Counted from the first letter of the stretch, positions 8,000-21,013 are shown. The stretch: DNA of 64,000 nucleotides from Methylobacterium sp. Leaf117 (GCF_001422985.1 NZ_LMNL01000001.1:124720-188719); one strand, 5' to 3'. Notes: generated by a model from the letters alone, not told the origin. Made by a program: numbers and translations.

Positions 8000-9823
8000 A
8001 TGAGCGCGCTTCACCCGGAAATCGCCGCCGTCACGGCGCGCATCATCGAGCGCTCGGCCCCCTCGCGAAAGGCCTATCTCGACCTGATCGCGCGCGAGCG
8101 CGAATCCGGCGTCCACCGGCCCATGCTCAATTGCGGCAACCTCGCCCACGGCTTCGCCGCGTCCGGCGAGGACAAGACGGTGATCAAGTCCGGGCGTGCG
8201 ATGAACCTCGCCATCGTCACCGCCTACAACGACATGCTGTCGGCGCATCAGCCCTATGGCCGCTACCCCGAGCAGATGAAGCTGTTCGCCCGCGAGGTCG
8301 GCGCCACGGCCCAGGTGGCCGGCGGCGTTCCGGCCATGTGCGACGGCGTCACGCAAGGGCAGCGCGGCATGGAGCTGTCGCTGTTCTCGCGGGATACCAT
8401 CGCGCTGTCCACGGCGGTGGCCCTCAGCCACGGCATGTTCGACGGGGCGGCGCTGCTGGGCATCTGCGACAAGATCGTGCCGGGGCTGCTGATCGGCGCG
8501 CTCCGCTTCGGCCACCTGCCGATGATCCTGATCCCGGCCGGGCCGATGCCCTCGGGGCTCGCCAACAAGGAGAAGCAGCGCATCCGCCAGCTCTATGCCG
8601 AGGGCAAGGTCGGGCGCGACGAACTGCTGGAGAGCGAATCCGCCTCCTATCATGGAGCCGGCACCTGTACGTTCTACGGCACGGCGAACTCGAACCAGAT
8701 GATGATGGACGTGATGGGCGTCCACATGCCCGGCGCATCCTTCATCAACCCTGGCACGAAGCTGCGCCAGGCCGTGACGCGGGCGGCGGTCCATCGCCTC
8801 GCTGAGATCGGGGCCAACGGCAACGATTACCGGCCCCTCGGCCACTGCATCGACGAGAAGGCCATCGTCAACGCGGTCGTCGGGCTGCTGGCGACCGGCG
8901 GATCGACCAACCACGCCATCCACCTGCCGGCCATCGCGCGGGCGGCCGGCATCGTCCTCGACTGGGCCGATTTCGACCGGCTCTCGGCGGTCGTGCCCCA
9001 GGTCGCGAAGGTCTATCCCAACGGTTCTGGCGACGTGAACCATTTCCACGCGGCCGGCGGCATGTCCTACGTCATCGCCAGCCTGATCGATGCCGGGCTC
9101 CTGCACGACGACATCCTGACCGTGGCCGGGAGCCGCCTGCGCGACCATGCCCGCGACCCCAAGCTGATCGACGACCAGCTCGTCTACGAGGACGCGCCGG
9201 AGCGCTCGCATGACGAGACCATCCTGCGCAGCCCGGCGGAGGCCTTCCAGCCGGATGGCGGCATGCGCCTCGTCAAGGGCAATCTCGGCCGCGCCACCTT
9301 CAAGACCAGCGCCGTCGATCCGTCGCGCTGGACCGTCGAGGCGCCGGCCCGCGTCTTCGACGACCAGGACGACGTCATGGCGGCGTTCAAGGCCGGGGAA
9401 CTCGAACGGGACGTGGTGGTGGTGGTGCGCTTCCAGGGACCGCGCGCCAACGGCATGCCCGAACTGCACAAGCTCACGCCTCAGCTCGGCGTGCTGCAGG
9501 ATCGCGGCTTCCGCGTCGCTCTCGTCACCGATGGGCGCATGTCGGGCGCCTCCGGCAAGGTGCCGGCGGCGATCCATCTGAGTCCGGAAGCACTCGGCGG
9601 CGGCCCCCTGGCCAAGCTGCGCGATGGCGACATCGTGCGCCTGAGCGCGGAGGCCGGAACCCTCGAAGCCCTGGTCGACCCGGCTGAATGGGCGGGCCGG
9701 ACCGACGCCGTGCCGCCGCCGCCGGCCTTCGGCACCGGTCGCGAGCTCTTCGCCTTCCTGCGCCACGGCGCCGACGGGGCCGAGCAGGGCGCCTCCGCCA
9801 TGCTCGCCGCCGCCGGCCTCTGA
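8000..9823 (+). CDS. edd: Phosphogluconate dehydratase (Entner-Doudoroff)
   Basis: Converts 6-phosphogluconate to 2-keto-3-deoxy-6-phosphogluconate (KDPG) in the cytosol, using an iron-sulfur cluster of the IlvD/Edd type. At 607 residues it has the usual length for Edd. Cluster-ligand cysteines are visible at about Cys45 (LNCGN), Cys114 (AMCDGVTQG) and Cys223 ([15 protein letters not shown]), and Edd-specific stretches [12 protein letters not shown] and [11 protein letters not shown] are present. ATG 8000 is preceded by GAGGAGACAGAGG. It is followed 32 bases later by eda, so the two form an Entner-Doudoroff operon. The palindrome at 7899-7932 may regulate it. Confidence 0.97.
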   Translation: MSALHPEIAAVTARIIERSAPSRKAYLDLIARERESGVHRPMLNCGNLAHGFAASGEDKTVIKSGRAMNLAIVTAYNDMLSAHQPYGRYPEQMKLFAREVGATAQVAGGVPAMCDGVTQGQRGMELSLFSRDTIALSTAVALSHGMFDGAALLGICDKIVPGLLIGALRFGHLPMILIPAGPMPSGLANKEKQRIRQLYAEGKVGRDELLESESASYHGAGTCTFYGTANSNQMMMDVMGVHMPGASFINPGTKLRQAVTRAAVHRLAEIGANGNDYRPLGHCIDEKAIVNAVVGLLATGGSTNHAIHLPAIARAAGIVLDWADFDRLSAVVPQVAKVYPNGSGDVNHFHAAGGMSYVIASLIDAGLLHDDILTVAGSRLRDHARDPKLIDDQLVYEDAPERSHDETILRSPAEAFQPDGGMRLVKGNLGRATFKTSAVDPSRWTVEAPARVFDDQDDVMAAFKAGELERDVVVVVRFQGPRANGMPELHKLTPQLGVLQDRGFRVALVTDGRMSGASGKVPAAIHLSPEALGGGPLAKLRDGDIVRLSAEAGTLEALVDPAEWAGRTDAVPPPPAFGTGRELFAFLRHGADGAEQGASAMLAAAGL

Positions 9824-9855
9824 CACTCGCCTCCGCCCAGCCAAGGATGCCGTCC

Positions 9856-10470
9856 ATGACCACCATCGACACCCTGATGCGCTCCGTCCCCGTCATTCCG
9901 GTGCTGGTGGTGGAGGATGTCGCCCAGGCCGAGCCCATCGCCCGCGCCCTGGTGGCGGGTGGTCTCACCGCCCTGGAGGTGACCCTGCGGACGCCCGCCG
10001 CCCTCGACGTCATCCGGGCCATGGCGCGGGTGGAGGGCGCCGTGGTCGGCGCCGGGACCGTCCTCAATGCCCGCGACCTCGACGCGGCGCTCGAGGCGGG
10101 CGCGCAGTTCATCGTCAGCCCCGGCCTCACCGATCCGCTGACCCGGGCCGCGCTTGCTCGCGGCGTCCCCTACCTGCCGGGGGTCGCCAATGCGGCCGAC
10201 ATCATGCGCGGCCTCGATCACGGCCTCGATCGTTTCAAGTTCTTCCCGGCGGAGGCTTCCGGCGGCATCAAGGCGCTCAAGGCCCTGGCAGGCCCCTTCG
10301 GGCAGGTCCGGTTCTGCCCGACCGGCGGCATCTCCGAGGCCACGGCGCCGGATTGGCTCGCCCTCTCGCCGGTGCTCTGCGTCGGTGGCAGCTGGGTGGT
10401 TCCCCCGGGCGTGCCGGAGCCGGACCTGATCCGCCGCTCGGCCGAGGCGGCCAGCCGCCTCACGGGCTAG
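9856..10470 (+). CDS. eda: KDPG aldolase (2-dehydro-3-deoxyphosphogluconate aldolase)
   Basis: Cleaves KDPG to pyruvate and glyceraldehyde-3-phosphate, the second step after Edd. The Schiff-base lysine is Lys128 in RFKFFPAE, and the general acid/base Glu41 sits in ALEVTLRT; GAGTVL and CPTGGI segments of the class I fold are present. It is 204 residues from ATG 9856, which has AAGGA eight bases upstream; the in-frame ATG at 9847 overlaps that site and is less likely. Cotranscription with edd is strongly implied by the short gap. Confidence 0.96.
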   Translation: MTTIDTLMRSVPVIPVLVVEDVAQAEPIARALVAGGLTALEVTLRTPAALDVIRAMARVEGAVVGAGTVLNARDLDAALEAGAQFIVSPGLTDPLTRAALARGVPYLPGVANAADIMRGLDHGLDRFKFFPAEASGGIKALKALAGPFGQVRFCPTGGISEATAPDWLALSPVLCVGGSWVVPPGVPEPDLIRRSAEAASRLTG

Positions 10471-11188
10471 ATCCCGTCGATCTCTCCGAGACCCGCAGCC
10501 GCCGGCCGTGGAGGAATCGGCCAGCGGACACGTCGGTTTCGCGTCCGTCGGCCAAGAGGATCGGCGAGTCACGGATGCCTGCTGTGTCGATCCCGGCCGG
10601 TCTCTTGTGATCCGTCACGAAGGGTATCTGATTCTCATCCCTGGGACCCGCAAGCGGAGCTTCGCGAATCGTGCCGCGCGGCTCGTTTCCCGTCCTGAGC
10701 CGGTCATCCACATCCCAAAGATCTGCTTGAGATCATTTTGGTATGCCAGCGGACAAAGCGTCGGTTTGAGACCATTCGCTGAGCAATCGGGATGGAGCCG
10801 GATTGTCTGCGGCCTTCTCAGAAGTGTCATAAATCACAGATTATTCCGTATTTCCTGAGACTTGCAGCTCATCCCGGACCACCCGACCGGCGCGGAAAAC
10901 AGGCACCGCTTCGAAAAAGCTGCCCTCAGAACAGTCACTTAGCCACCTGTTCAACGTTGCAAGCCCGCAACAGCAGGCCGGAACCGCCGCCGCGATCACG
11001 ATTCCGAGTTGCCGCAAAGAAGGCGCTCGCACACAGTGATTGGGCGTTGGGGGCAACTCCGGGGCAATCAACAATTTCCGGCGGTAACGCCTGGTCATTC
11101 AAGAACAAAGGGCGACGCGACATCGAGATCCTCGAAGATCTCGGGCGTAGTACGCTTTCCTCGGGTCTCGAAGCTTTTGGAGAATTCA
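10471..11188. other. Long intergenic region upstream of the porin gene
   Basis: About 720 bases with no reading frame that has family-like sequence or coding-type codon bias. The middle (about 10700-10870) is noticeably AT-richer than the flanks and probably contains porin promoter and regulator sites. A small RNA is possible, but I see no specific structure to support one. The porin ribosome-binding site TTGGAG is at 11178-11183. Confidence 0.6.
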
Positions 11189-12850
11189 ATGAAGCTCTTG
11201 AAGAGCTCGCTTCTCGCCTCCGCTGCAGGATTTGCCGCGGTCGCCGGAGCACAGGCAGCCGACCTTCCGGTCAAGAAGGCTGCCCCAATCGAATACGTCC
11301 GTGTCTGCTCCGCCTACGGCGCAGGCTTCTTCTACATCCCCGGCACCGACACCTGCATCCGTCTCTCAGGCCGCGCCCGTATCGACGTCGGCTACCAGCC
11401 GACCGATAGCCGCTCCGGCTCGAACGGTGACACCACCGGTTATATCGGCCTCGCCCGCATCAACGTCGATGCCCGCACGCAGACCGCCTACGGCACCCTG
11501 CGCGCCTTCGTGCGCCTCCAGTTCGCCTCGCGGACCGGTGCTACCGGCGGCCTTCGCTCGGGCACCCAGGAGCGTATCGGCAACGCCTTCGGCGCCACCG
11601 GCCAGGACCAGAACGGTCGCGCCCAGCAGTTCGTGAACACCGACAAGGCGTTCATTCAGTTCGCCGGCCTCACCGCCGGTCGCGCGTCGTCGTTCTTCGA
11701 CTTCTACGCCCACGATTTCGAGTTCGCCGGCGCCACCGCCAACTCGGACCTGCAGTCCACCAACCTGCTCGCCTACACGAGCAAGCTCGGCGGCAGCGGC
11801 CTCTCGGCCACGATCTCGCTGGAAGACCCGACCTTCCGCCGCAACACCATCTATTCGCAGGTGTTCGGTGCCAACACCACGTTCACCCCCGCTGGCTCGC
11901 AAGTTGGCATCAACGTCGCCAACACCGGTGCGCCGTCGCCGATCTTCACGGGTAACGGGTTCTCCAACGTCGATGTCGCGCAGCGTAACCGCATGCCCGA
12001 CTTCGTCGGTGTCCTTCGGTACGATGCCGCCTGGGGCTCGGCGCAGATCTCCGCCGCCGTCAAGGAGCTGAACACCGGCAACTTCATCTCGGGCGCCGCT
12101 CTCGGCCCGAACGGAACGGCGCTTGCTCCGAACCTCGCCGGTACCGGTTTCGCCGGTCTGGCCGGCACGCTCCAGCGTCCCGCCAGCGAGTACGGCTGGG
12201 CCGTTCAGGCCGGCGCCAAGATCAACATGCCCTTCATCGCACCCGGCGATACCCTGTACCTCCAGGGTGCCTACGGCGAAGGCGCGACGCTCTACACCGG
12301 CTACTCTTCCTACAATGGCAGCTACGCGTCGCGCGCCAGCACCATCAACGGCGCTGCGTTCGACCCTTACATGTCCGATGCCACGCTCAACCCCTTCACG
12401 GGCAAGATCGAGCTGTCGACCAGCTTCACGGTTGTCGGTTCGTTCCTGCACTACTGGGCTCCCGAGTGGCGTTCGGCCGTGTTCGCCAGCTACGGCGAGC
12501 TGAACTTCGCTCGTGGCGCCCGCGCCGCCAATGCCGCCGTGTTCCAGTCGACCGGCTCGACCGGTCAGTTCACGGGTGTTCCCGGCCAGGTGTCCTTCAA
12601 CGTCAGCCCCGTGCTGCGTGACAACTATCAGATCGTCGCCGGCGCCAGCATCATCTGGTCGCCCGTCAAGGATCTCGATATCGGTCTCGAAGGCTTCTAC
12701 ACCAAGGTTGGTGTCCAGAACGGTCGCGTCGTCGACATGACCCGTTCCAACGGCGCCGTCACGGCCGCCAACATTGCCAACGGCAGTGTCCGGACCGTCA
12801 CCGCAGACGACACCTTCCAGCTGCGCGCGCGCGTCCAGCGCGACTTCTAA
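11189..12850 (+). CDS. Major outer-membrane porin (alphaproteobacterial Porin_2 type)
   Basis: Trimeric general-diffusion porin of the outer membrane. Translation from ATG 11189 gives 553 residues: a signal peptide (MKLLKSSLLASAAGF to AGAQAA), then the conserved mature start ADLPVKKAAPIEYVRVC and the segment GAGFFYIPGTDTCIRLSG, which mark Rhizobiales and Methylobacterium porins. The C-terminus ends QRDF, with the required terminal Phe. It is longer than the usual 450-500 residues, with extra Gly/Ala/Asn-rich loop sequence in the middle. Codon bias is strongly optimal (GCC, GGC, AAC), as expected for a highly expressed protein. Two downstream hairpins terminate transcription. Confidence 0.95.
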   Translation: MKLLKSSLLASAAGFAAVAGAQAADLPVKKAAPIEYVRVCSAYGAGFFYIPGTDTCIRLSGRARIDVGYQPTDSRSGSNGDTTGYIGLARINVDARTQTAYGTLRAFVRLQFASRTGATGGLRSGTQERIGNAFGATGQDQNGRAQQFVNTDKAFIQFAGLTAGRASSFFDFYAHDFEFAGATANSDLQSTNLLAYTSKLGGSGLSATISLEDPTFRRNTIYSQVFGANTTFTPAGSQVGINVANTGAPSPIFTGNGFSNVDVAQRNRMPDFVGVLRYDAAWGSAQISAAVKELNTGNFISGAALGPNGTALAPNLAGTGFAGLAGTLQRPASEYGWAVQAGAKINMPFIAPGDTLYLQGAYGEGATLYTGYSSYNGSYASRASTINGAAFDPYMSDATLNPFTGKIELSTSFTVVGSFLHYWAPEWRSAVFASYGELNFARGARAANAAVFQSTGSTGQFTGVPGQVSFNVSPVLRDNYQIVAGASIIWSPVKDLDIGLEGFYTKVGVQNGRVVDMTRSNGAVTAANIANGSVRTVTADDTFQLRARVQRDF

Positions 12851-12865
12851 GCGACGGAACGGTCC

Positions 12866-12892
12866 GGTCCGGGCTCCCGCTGAGCCCGGACC
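12866..12892 (+). terminator. Strong hairpin 3' of the porin gene
   Basis: GGTCCGGGCT and AGCCCGGACC form a perfect 10-bp stem with a 7-base loop, 15 bases after the porin stop. No T-run follows, so it may act as an mRNA-stabilising 3' structure ahead of the true terminator at 12917. Confidence 0.6.
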
Positions 12893-12916
12893 CTCCATCT
12901 TCGAGACAGGCGAACT

Positions 12917-12943
12917 GGCCCGGCTGCAAAGTCGGGCCTTTTT
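12917..12943 (+). terminator. Rho-independent terminator of the porin gene
   Basis: GGCCCGGCT...AGTCGGGCC forms a GC-rich stem around a short A-rich loop, followed directly by TTTTT (12939-12943). This is the classic intrinsic terminator layout. Confidence 0.85.
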
Positions 12944-13145
12944 GCATGTGCGCAGCATCGCCCGATGGGAGCGTGGCGGCAGGACAGTCTGAGGCTCGGG
13001 ACGCCATGTCTGAGGCTTTAGAAGTCCTGTTGACGCTTCGCGGCACGCCCCTTGCCAGGGCGGGAAGCGTTTCCGTCTTGGACAGCGCGAAAACAACGAT
13101 TGCGGCGGCAAAGTCCCCTGCTACGTTGCTTATGTAAGTCTCAGT

Positions 13146-13164
13146 GATCGCCGGTGCGGCGATC
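13146..13164 (+). promoter_or_regulatory. Inverted repeat in the leader of the binding-protein gene
   Basis: GATCGCC and GGCGATC (13146-13152 and 13158-13164) flank GGTGC, 23 bases before the start codon. It could be an operator or a leader hairpin; there is no other support. Confidence 0.3.
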
Positions 13165-13187
13165 GACCCTCCGGAGTCAGCCTGCAG

Positions 13188-14117
13188 ATGCGTTCGTGCC
13201 ATCAGAGATCCACCCTGCCTGCCGTCGCCCTCAGCTTCGCGCTGTTGGTGCTCGCGGGAGGGAGCGCCCAGGCGCAAGACCTCACCGGGACCCTGAAGAA
13301 GATCAAGGAAACCAATTCGATCACGATCGGCTACCGGGACGCGTCCGTGCCGTTCTCGTATCTCGACGGCGATCAGAAGCCGGTCGGTTACGCCCTTGAG
13401 ATCTGTCAGAAGATCGCCGAGGCGGTGAAGACCAACCTCAAGATGCCCAATCTCGAGGTGAAGCTGAACCCCGTCACCTCCGCCACCCGCATCCCGCTGA
13501 TCGCCAACGGCACCATCGATCTCGAATGCGGGTCGACGACCAACAATCCCGACCGTCAGAAGCAGGCCGCCTTCACCAACACGCACTTCCTGACCGCGAC
13601 CCGCTTCGTCGCCAAGAAGTCGGCCAAGCTCGACAAGATCGAAGATCTGAAGGGCAAGACCGTGGTCTCGACCTCGGGCACCACCAACATTCGGCAGATC
13701 AACGAGGTCAACACGGCGCGCAACCTCGGCCTGACCATCCTGCCGGCCAAGGACCATGCCGAAGCCTTCCTGATGGTCGAGACCGGCCGGGCCGCCGCCT
13801 TCGTGATGGATGACGTGCTGCTGGCCTCCCTCGCCGCCAGCTCGAAGGACCCCGGTGCCTACGCGATCTCCAGCGAGGCGATCTCGAAGCCCGAGCCCTA
13901 CGGCATCATGCTGCGCAAGGACGACGCTCCGTTCAAGGCCGTGGCCGACGAGGCGACCGCCAAGCTCTACAAGAGCGCCGAGGGCCGGGCGCTCTACGAC
14001 AAGTGGTTCACCAAGCCGATCCCGCCGCGCGGCATCAACCTGAACCTCCCGATGAGCGAGGCCATGATCAAGGCCTTCGCCTCGCCGAGCGACAGCCCGG
14101 ACCCGGCCGCCTACTGA
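13188..14117 (+). CDS. Periplasmic amino-acid ABC transporter substrate-binding protein (glutamate/aspartate type)
   Basis: A 309-residue family-3 solute-binding protein resembling GltI. It has a signal peptide ending near GGSAQAQD, then TGTLKKIKETNSITIGYRDASVPFSY, the segment LIANGTIDLECGSTTNN that lines the amino-acid site, and GKTVVSTSGTTNIRQIN in the second lobe. Glutamate or aspartate is the likely ligand by family. No permease or ATPase gene is adjacent, and a terminator follows at once, so it is an orphan receptor that must work with a transporter encoded elsewhere. Confidence 0.92.
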   Translation: MRSCHQRSTLPAVALSFALLVLAGGSAQAQDLTGTLKKIKETNSITIGYRDASVPFSYLDGDQKPVGYALEICQKIAEAVKTNLKMPNLEVKLNPVTSATRIPLIANGTIDLECGSTTNNPDRQKQAAFTNTHFLTATRFVAKKSAKLDKIEDLKGKTVVSTSGTTNIRQINEVNTARNLGLTILPAKDHAEAFLMVETGRAAAFVMDDVLLASLAASSKDPGAYAISSEAISKPEPYGIMLRKDDAPFKAVADEATAKLYKSAEGRALYDKWFTKPIPPRGINLNLPMSEAMIKAFASPSDSPDPAAY

Positions 14118-14146
14118 ACCGAACCATCCGGACGACCATCCACCGA

Positions 14147-14176
14147 CGCCTCGCCCTTCCTCAGGGCGGGGCGTTT
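14147..14176 (+). terminator. Rho-independent terminator of the binding-protein gene
   Basis: CGCCTCGCCCT (14147-14157) pairs with AGGGCGGGGCG (14163-14173) with one G-T pair and a 5-base loop, followed by TTT. It is 29 bases after the stop codon. Confidence 0.8.
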
Positions 14177-14260
14177 CGCGTCCTGGCGTCTGTCAGGGAT
14201 CCGTCGAAATCCGATGATCCCCACAAGACAAACGAAAGACGCGAACCCCCGCGCCGAATC

Positions 14261-17218
<2,958 letters not shown>

Positions 17219-17268
17219 CCAGCGCGGGACCCCGGCGAGGCTAGGTCTGAATTCCGACGGGCGGATCT

Positions 17269-17580
17269 TCACGCCGTCCGATGCTCCCCAAGCAGGTGCC
17301 GTCGCAACGGGAGAGGCAGTACCGCCGCCACCGGGGAGGCTCCGATCGCGGCGCCGATGCGAGTGGCGTGGACAATCCGCGACGCGGCGGTGCCGCCCTT
17401 CTGGGCCATCGGGATAGCGACGAAGTTGGTGTGAACCGCCCGCCACAGGGGCACGCGCTCGTCGACGACGGAATCGGCCTCGTCCGTGCCGACGCCAAGC
17501 CTCGCCGCGGTGACGGCCAGCAGGACGCCGCCGGCAATTCGCAGCCCGTCCGGGGTGAAGGGCGGATCGGTGACGTCCAT
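17269..17580 (-). CDS. Small protein of unknown function upstream of the hybrid kinase
   Basis: A 103-residue protein that I do not recognise. Support for it being real: codons show the strong GC third-position bias of true genes here, while the other frames give Arg-rich nonsense, and it ends 50 bases before the kinase start on the same strand. It begins MDVTDPPFTPDG, has a short hydrophobic stretch (LRIAGGVLLAVTAARLGVG) and a motif-like block RVPLWRAVHTNFVAIPMAQKG. The ribosome-binding site is weak (GAGAG). It may be cotranscribed with the kinase. Confidence 0.6.
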   Translation of the reverse strand: MDVTDPPFTPDGLRIAGGVLLAVTAARLGVGTDEADSVVDERVPLWRAVHTNFVAIPMAQKGGTAASRIVHATRIGAAIGASPVAAVLPLPLRRHLLGEHRTA

Positions 17581-18135
17581 GAGTCTCTCGGCGTCGGCGG
17601 CCTGACGAGACGGTCAAGCTATGCGGTTCCGGGTAGCGCATCTGCGCGGTTGCGCACAGGCGGCAAAAGCGGATGCGACGCAGGGTGATCGCAACCCCTG
17701 GCCGGCAGCCATCGTCGCATGGGTGTCCAGCACGATCCGGGCCGGACCGGTCGCCGGACCCTGGAGCGGCCATCGATGGCGCCGTGAACGGAGCAGGCCG
17801 ACCTGCGATATTATTCATGGTCCGGACGGCATCCGCCTCCACGCCGAGCGCATGGCAAGACCAGCGAACGCGCCCGAGACTCGCCCTTCTGCATGGCTCG
17901 GAGGACCCCCGCGCGGCACTGCCGCAACGCTGCTGCGCCAAGGTCGGAAACGGCCGATTCAGAACGGGTTCGCGCCTTGACTTCGGGTGACGCGGGGTCG
18001 CATTGCACAATGCTGTGGGATGGTGCTTCCGTCCCGCCGGGCTGACTTTCCTTTGAAAGCCTCTAAGGTCCCGTCTGGCCGATTCCGCACCCGGAATGAG
18101 GCTCATCCGGCGCAATCATGCTTGGAGTGTGACAC
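17581..18135. other. Intergenic region between the kinase operon and petABC
   Basis: About 555 bases containing the divergent promoters of the small gene/kinase pair and of petA. I see no reading frame with coding bias. A TTGACT hexamer at about 17977 could be a -35 box for petA, but no well-placed -10 partner is evident. Confidence 0.5.
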
Positions 18136-18711
18136 TTGGCGAACACGGCAGCCGATCCCGAGAACTCTCACGGCGCGCCGGACGGCACGCGACGTGACTT
18201 CATGTTCCTCGCGACGGGAGCGGCCCTGGCCGTCGGCGCCGGCGCGCTCGCCTGGCCCTTCGTCGCCTCGATGGCGCCGGACGCCGAGACCATCGCGGCC
18301 GGTGCTCCGCTCGAAGTCGATCTGGCGCCGATCCAGGAAGGTCAGATCGTCAACGTGTTCTGGCGCGGCAAGCTCATCTTCGTGCGCAACCGCTCGGAGA
18401 AGGAGATCAAGGAAGCCGGCGAGGTGAAGATGGCGGATCTCATCGATCCGCAGACGGACGCCGCCCGCGTGAAGCAGGGCCACGCCAAGTGGCTCGTGGT
18501 CTACGGCAATTGCACCCATCTCGGCTGCGTGCCGATCGGCCATCAGGGCCAGTACGAAGGCTGGTCCTGCCCCTGTCACGGCTCCCTCTACGACACGTCA
18601 GGCCGGGTGCGCCGGGGGCCCGCCCCGACGAACCTGCCGATCCCGCCCTACATCTTCGAATCGGATTCCAAGATCCGGATCGGCGAAGAGGGCGGCAAGG
18701 CCGTCGCCTGA
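18136..18711 (+). CDS. petA: Ubiquinol-cytochrome c reductase Rieske iron-sulfur subunit
   Basis: The 2Fe-2S subunit of the respiratory bc1 complex, moving electrons from ubiquinol to cytochrome c1 on the periplasmic face. The cluster ligands are in NCTHLGC (Cys126, His128) and SCPCHGS (Cys145, His148), with disulfide cysteines 131 and 147. The N-terminus has TRRDFMFLATGAALAVG, a Tat-type signal that stays as the membrane anchor. The start is a TTG codon at 18136 with GGAG upstream; no ATG fits better. It is the first gene of petA-petB-petC. Confidence 0.97.
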   Translation: MANTAADPENSHGAPDGTRRDFMFLATGAALAVGAGALAWPFVASMAPDAETIAAGAPLEVDLAPIQEGQIVNVFWRGKLIFVRNRSEKEIKEAGEVKMADLIDPQTDAARVKQGHAKWLVVYGNCTHLGCVPIGHQGQYEGWSCPCHGSLYDTSGRVRRGPAPTNLPIPPYIFESDSKIRIGEEGGKAVA

Positions 18712-18744
18712 CACCCTGAAACAGGATTTGGAGCGGGTCGCCCC

Positions 18745-20031
18745 ATGAGCGGACACGGCAATATCTACGTTCCCAAGAGTGCCTTGGCGAAGTGGTTCGA
18801 ATCGCGCCTGCCCCTGATCGGGCTGGTGCATTCGTCCTTCGTCTCCTTCCCGGTGCCGCGGAACCTCAACTACTTCTGGACCTTCGGCGCGATCCTGATC
18901 GCCATGCTGGTGTCGCAGATCGTCACCGGCGTCTGGCTGGCGATGCACTACGATCCCTCCGCCGCCAACGCCTTCAACTCCGTCGAGCACATCATGCGCG
19001 ACGTGAATTACGGCTGGCTGCTGCGCTACATGCACGCCAACGGCGCGTCGATGTTCTTCGTGGCGGTCTACGTTCACATCTTCCGGGCGTTGTATTACGG
19101 CTCGTACAAGGCCCCCCGCGAGGTGCTCTACATCCTCGGCGTGATCATCTACCTGCTGATGATGGCGACCGCCTTCCTTGGCTACACCCTGCCGTGGGGC
19201 CAGATGAGCTTCTGGGGCGCCACCGTCATCACCAACATCCTGGCGGCGATCCCGGTGGTGGGCGACACCATCCAGAGCCTGCTCTGGGGCGGATACTCGG
19301 TCGGCAACCCGACCCTGAACCGCTTCTTCTCGCTCCACTACCTGCTGCCGTTCATGATCACCGGCGTGGTGATCCTGCACGTCTGGGCGCTGCACGTGAC
19401 GGGCCAGAACAACCCGGCCGGCATCCCGATCAAGACCGGCAAGGATGCGGTTCCCTTCACGCCCTACGCGACCGTCAAGGACGTGTTCGCCTCGGTCGTG
19501 TTCTTCGCCTTCTTCGCCTACTGGATCTTTTACCAGCCGAACTACCTCGGCCACGCCGACAACTACGTGCCGGCCAACCCGGCCGTGACCCCCGCCCACA
19601 TCGTTCCGGAATGGTACTTCCTGCCGTTCTACGCGATCCTGCGCGCGGTGCCGGACAAGCTCGGCGGCGTCATCCTGATGTTCAGCGCAGTGCTGATCCT
19701 GGCGCTGGCGCCGTGGCTCGACACCTCCCGGGTGCGTTCGTGCAACTACCGCCCGATCTATCGCCAGTTCTTCTGGCTGTTCGTGGTGGTCTGCGTGGTG
19801 CTCGGCTGGCTCGGCGCGAAACCGCCGGAGGGTGGCTACGTCATCGCGGCCCGGATCTGCACGGCCTATTACTTCCTGCACTTCCTGCTCGTGATGCCGC
19901 TGGTCGGCCTGTTCGAGACGCCGAAGGCTCTTCCGGGCTCGATCCTCGAGACCGTGACCGGTCCCGGCAAGCAGATCAGCGGGTCCGGCATGCCGGTTGG
20001 TGCGGCGGCCGCACCATCGTCCAAGGGTTGA
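18745..20031 (+). CDS. petB: Cytochrome b of the bc1 complex
   Basis: A 428-residue integral membrane subunit with two b haems and the quinol sites. The Qo-site signature [13 protein letters not shown] is present, as are [20 protein letters not shown] in helix C and cd and the histidine-bearing helices B and D ([31 protein letters not shown]). The length and eight-helix pattern match proteobacterial full-length cytochrome b rather than the split plastid type. It lies 33 bases after petA and 22 bases before petC. Confidence 0.98.
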   Translation: MSGHGNIYVPKSALAKWFESRLPLIGLVHSSFVSFPVPRNLNYFWTFGAILIAMLVSQIVTGVWLAMHYDPSAANAFNSVEHIMRDVNYGWLLRYMHANGASMFFVAVYVHIFRALYYGSYKAPREVLYILGVIIYLLMMATAFLGYTLPWGQMSFWGATVITNILAAIPVVGDTIQSLLWGGYSVGNPTLNRFFSLHYLLPFMITGVVILHVWALHVTGQNNPAGIPIKTGKDAVPFTPYATVKDVFASVVFFAFFAYWIFYQPNYLGHADNYVPANPAVTPAHIVPEWYFLPFYAILRAVPDKLGGVILMFSAVLILALAPWLDTSRVRSCNYRPIYRQFFWLFVVVCVVLGWLGAKPPEGGYVIAARICTAYYFLHFLLVMPLVGLFETPKALPGSILETVTGPGKQISGSGMPVGAAAAPSSKG

Positions 20032-20053
20032 GGGCAGGGGACTTTTAAGAACC

Positions 20054-20950
20054 ATGAAAACAACCCGCCTTCTCGCCGCGTCCCTGCTCGCGGCCGTCAT
20101 GAGCATCTCTGCCGTCCAGGCAGAGGAGGAGCATGGCCCACCGAACCCGCCCCGCGAAACGTGGAGCTTCGCCGGGACCTTCGGGCGCTTCGACCAGGCC
20201 CAGCTTCAGCGCGGTTTCCAGGTCTACAAGGAAGTCTGCTCGAGCTGCCACGGCATGAGCCTCGTGCGCTTCCGCAACCTCTCGGAGGAGGGGGGGCCCG
20301 GCTTCACCACCGGGCAGGTCAAGGAGCTTGCCGCCCAGTACAAGGTGAAGGAGCAGAACGATGCGGGTGAGGACGTCGAGCGTCCCGCCCGTGCCGCCGA
20401 CGCCTTCCCGTCGCCCTTCCCGAACGAGAAGGCGGCCGCCGCCGCCAACGGTGGCAAGGCCCCGCCCGACTTCTCGGTGCTGGCGAAAGCCCGGACCTAC
20501 GAGCGCGGCTTCCCGTGGTTCGTCTTCGACGCGATGCCGTTCATCGGCTTCTCGGAGCAGGGCGTGGACTACATCCACGCGCTCCTGAACGGCTACGAGG
20601 ATCCGCCGGCCGGCAAGGAGATTCCGGCAGGGACCTACTACAACAAGTATTACGCCGGTCACCTGATCGCGATGCCGAAGCCGATCAGCGACGGGCAGGT
20701 AACGTACGCCAAGAACGACAAGGGTGAGCCGGTGGTGCCGGAGACCACGGAGCAGTATTCCAAGGACGTCGCGGCGTTCATGGCCTGGGCGGCCGAGCCC
20801 CACATGATGGCGCGCAAGGCCCTCGGCCTGCGGGTGATCCTGTTCCTGCTCGTGCTGGCCGGCCTGCTCTACTACGTGAAGAAGAAGATCTGGGCGAAGG
20901 TCGGCGGCGAGGTCCACGGCCTCCAGCCCGAGCTGCACAAGACCTACTGA
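20054..20950 (+). CDS. petC: Cytochrome c1 of the bc1 complex
   Basis: Membrane-anchored c-type cytochrome that accepts electrons from the Rieske protein and passes them to soluble cytochrome c. From ATG 20054 it is 298 residues: a signal peptide to VQAEEE, the haem attachment site CSSCH at residues 62-66, a methionine-ligand region HLIAMPKPISDG, and a C-terminal anchor helix (LRVILFLLVLAGLLYYV) followed by lysines. It is a separate gene, not fused to petB as in some rhizobia. Confidence 0.97.
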   Translation: MKTTRLLAASLLAAVMSISAVQAEEEHGPPNPPRETWSFAGTFGRFDQAQLQRGFQVYKEVCSSCHGMSLVRFRNLSEEGGPGFTTGQVKELAAQYKVKEQNDAGEDVERPARAADAFPSPFPNEKAAAAANGGKAPPDFSVLAKARTYERGFPWFVFDAMPFIGFSEQGVDYIHALLNGYEDPPAGKEIPAGTYYNKYYAGHLIAMPKPISDGQVTYAKNDKGEPVVPETTEQYSKDVAAFMAWAAEPHMMARKALGLRVILFLLVLAGLLYYVKKKIWAKVGGEVHGLQPELHKTY

Positions 20951-21013
20951 GCAAGCGCCGAGCGGTCGGTTCGACCCGGCCTTGCTTCCTGGCCTCGCTT
21001 CGTTGACACGACC

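Noticed and set aside
17219..18115. N-terminal extension of the hybrid kinase to 1284 residues
   Set aside because: The added sequence is Arg/His-rich, lacks domains and overlaps a better small gene at 17269-17580.
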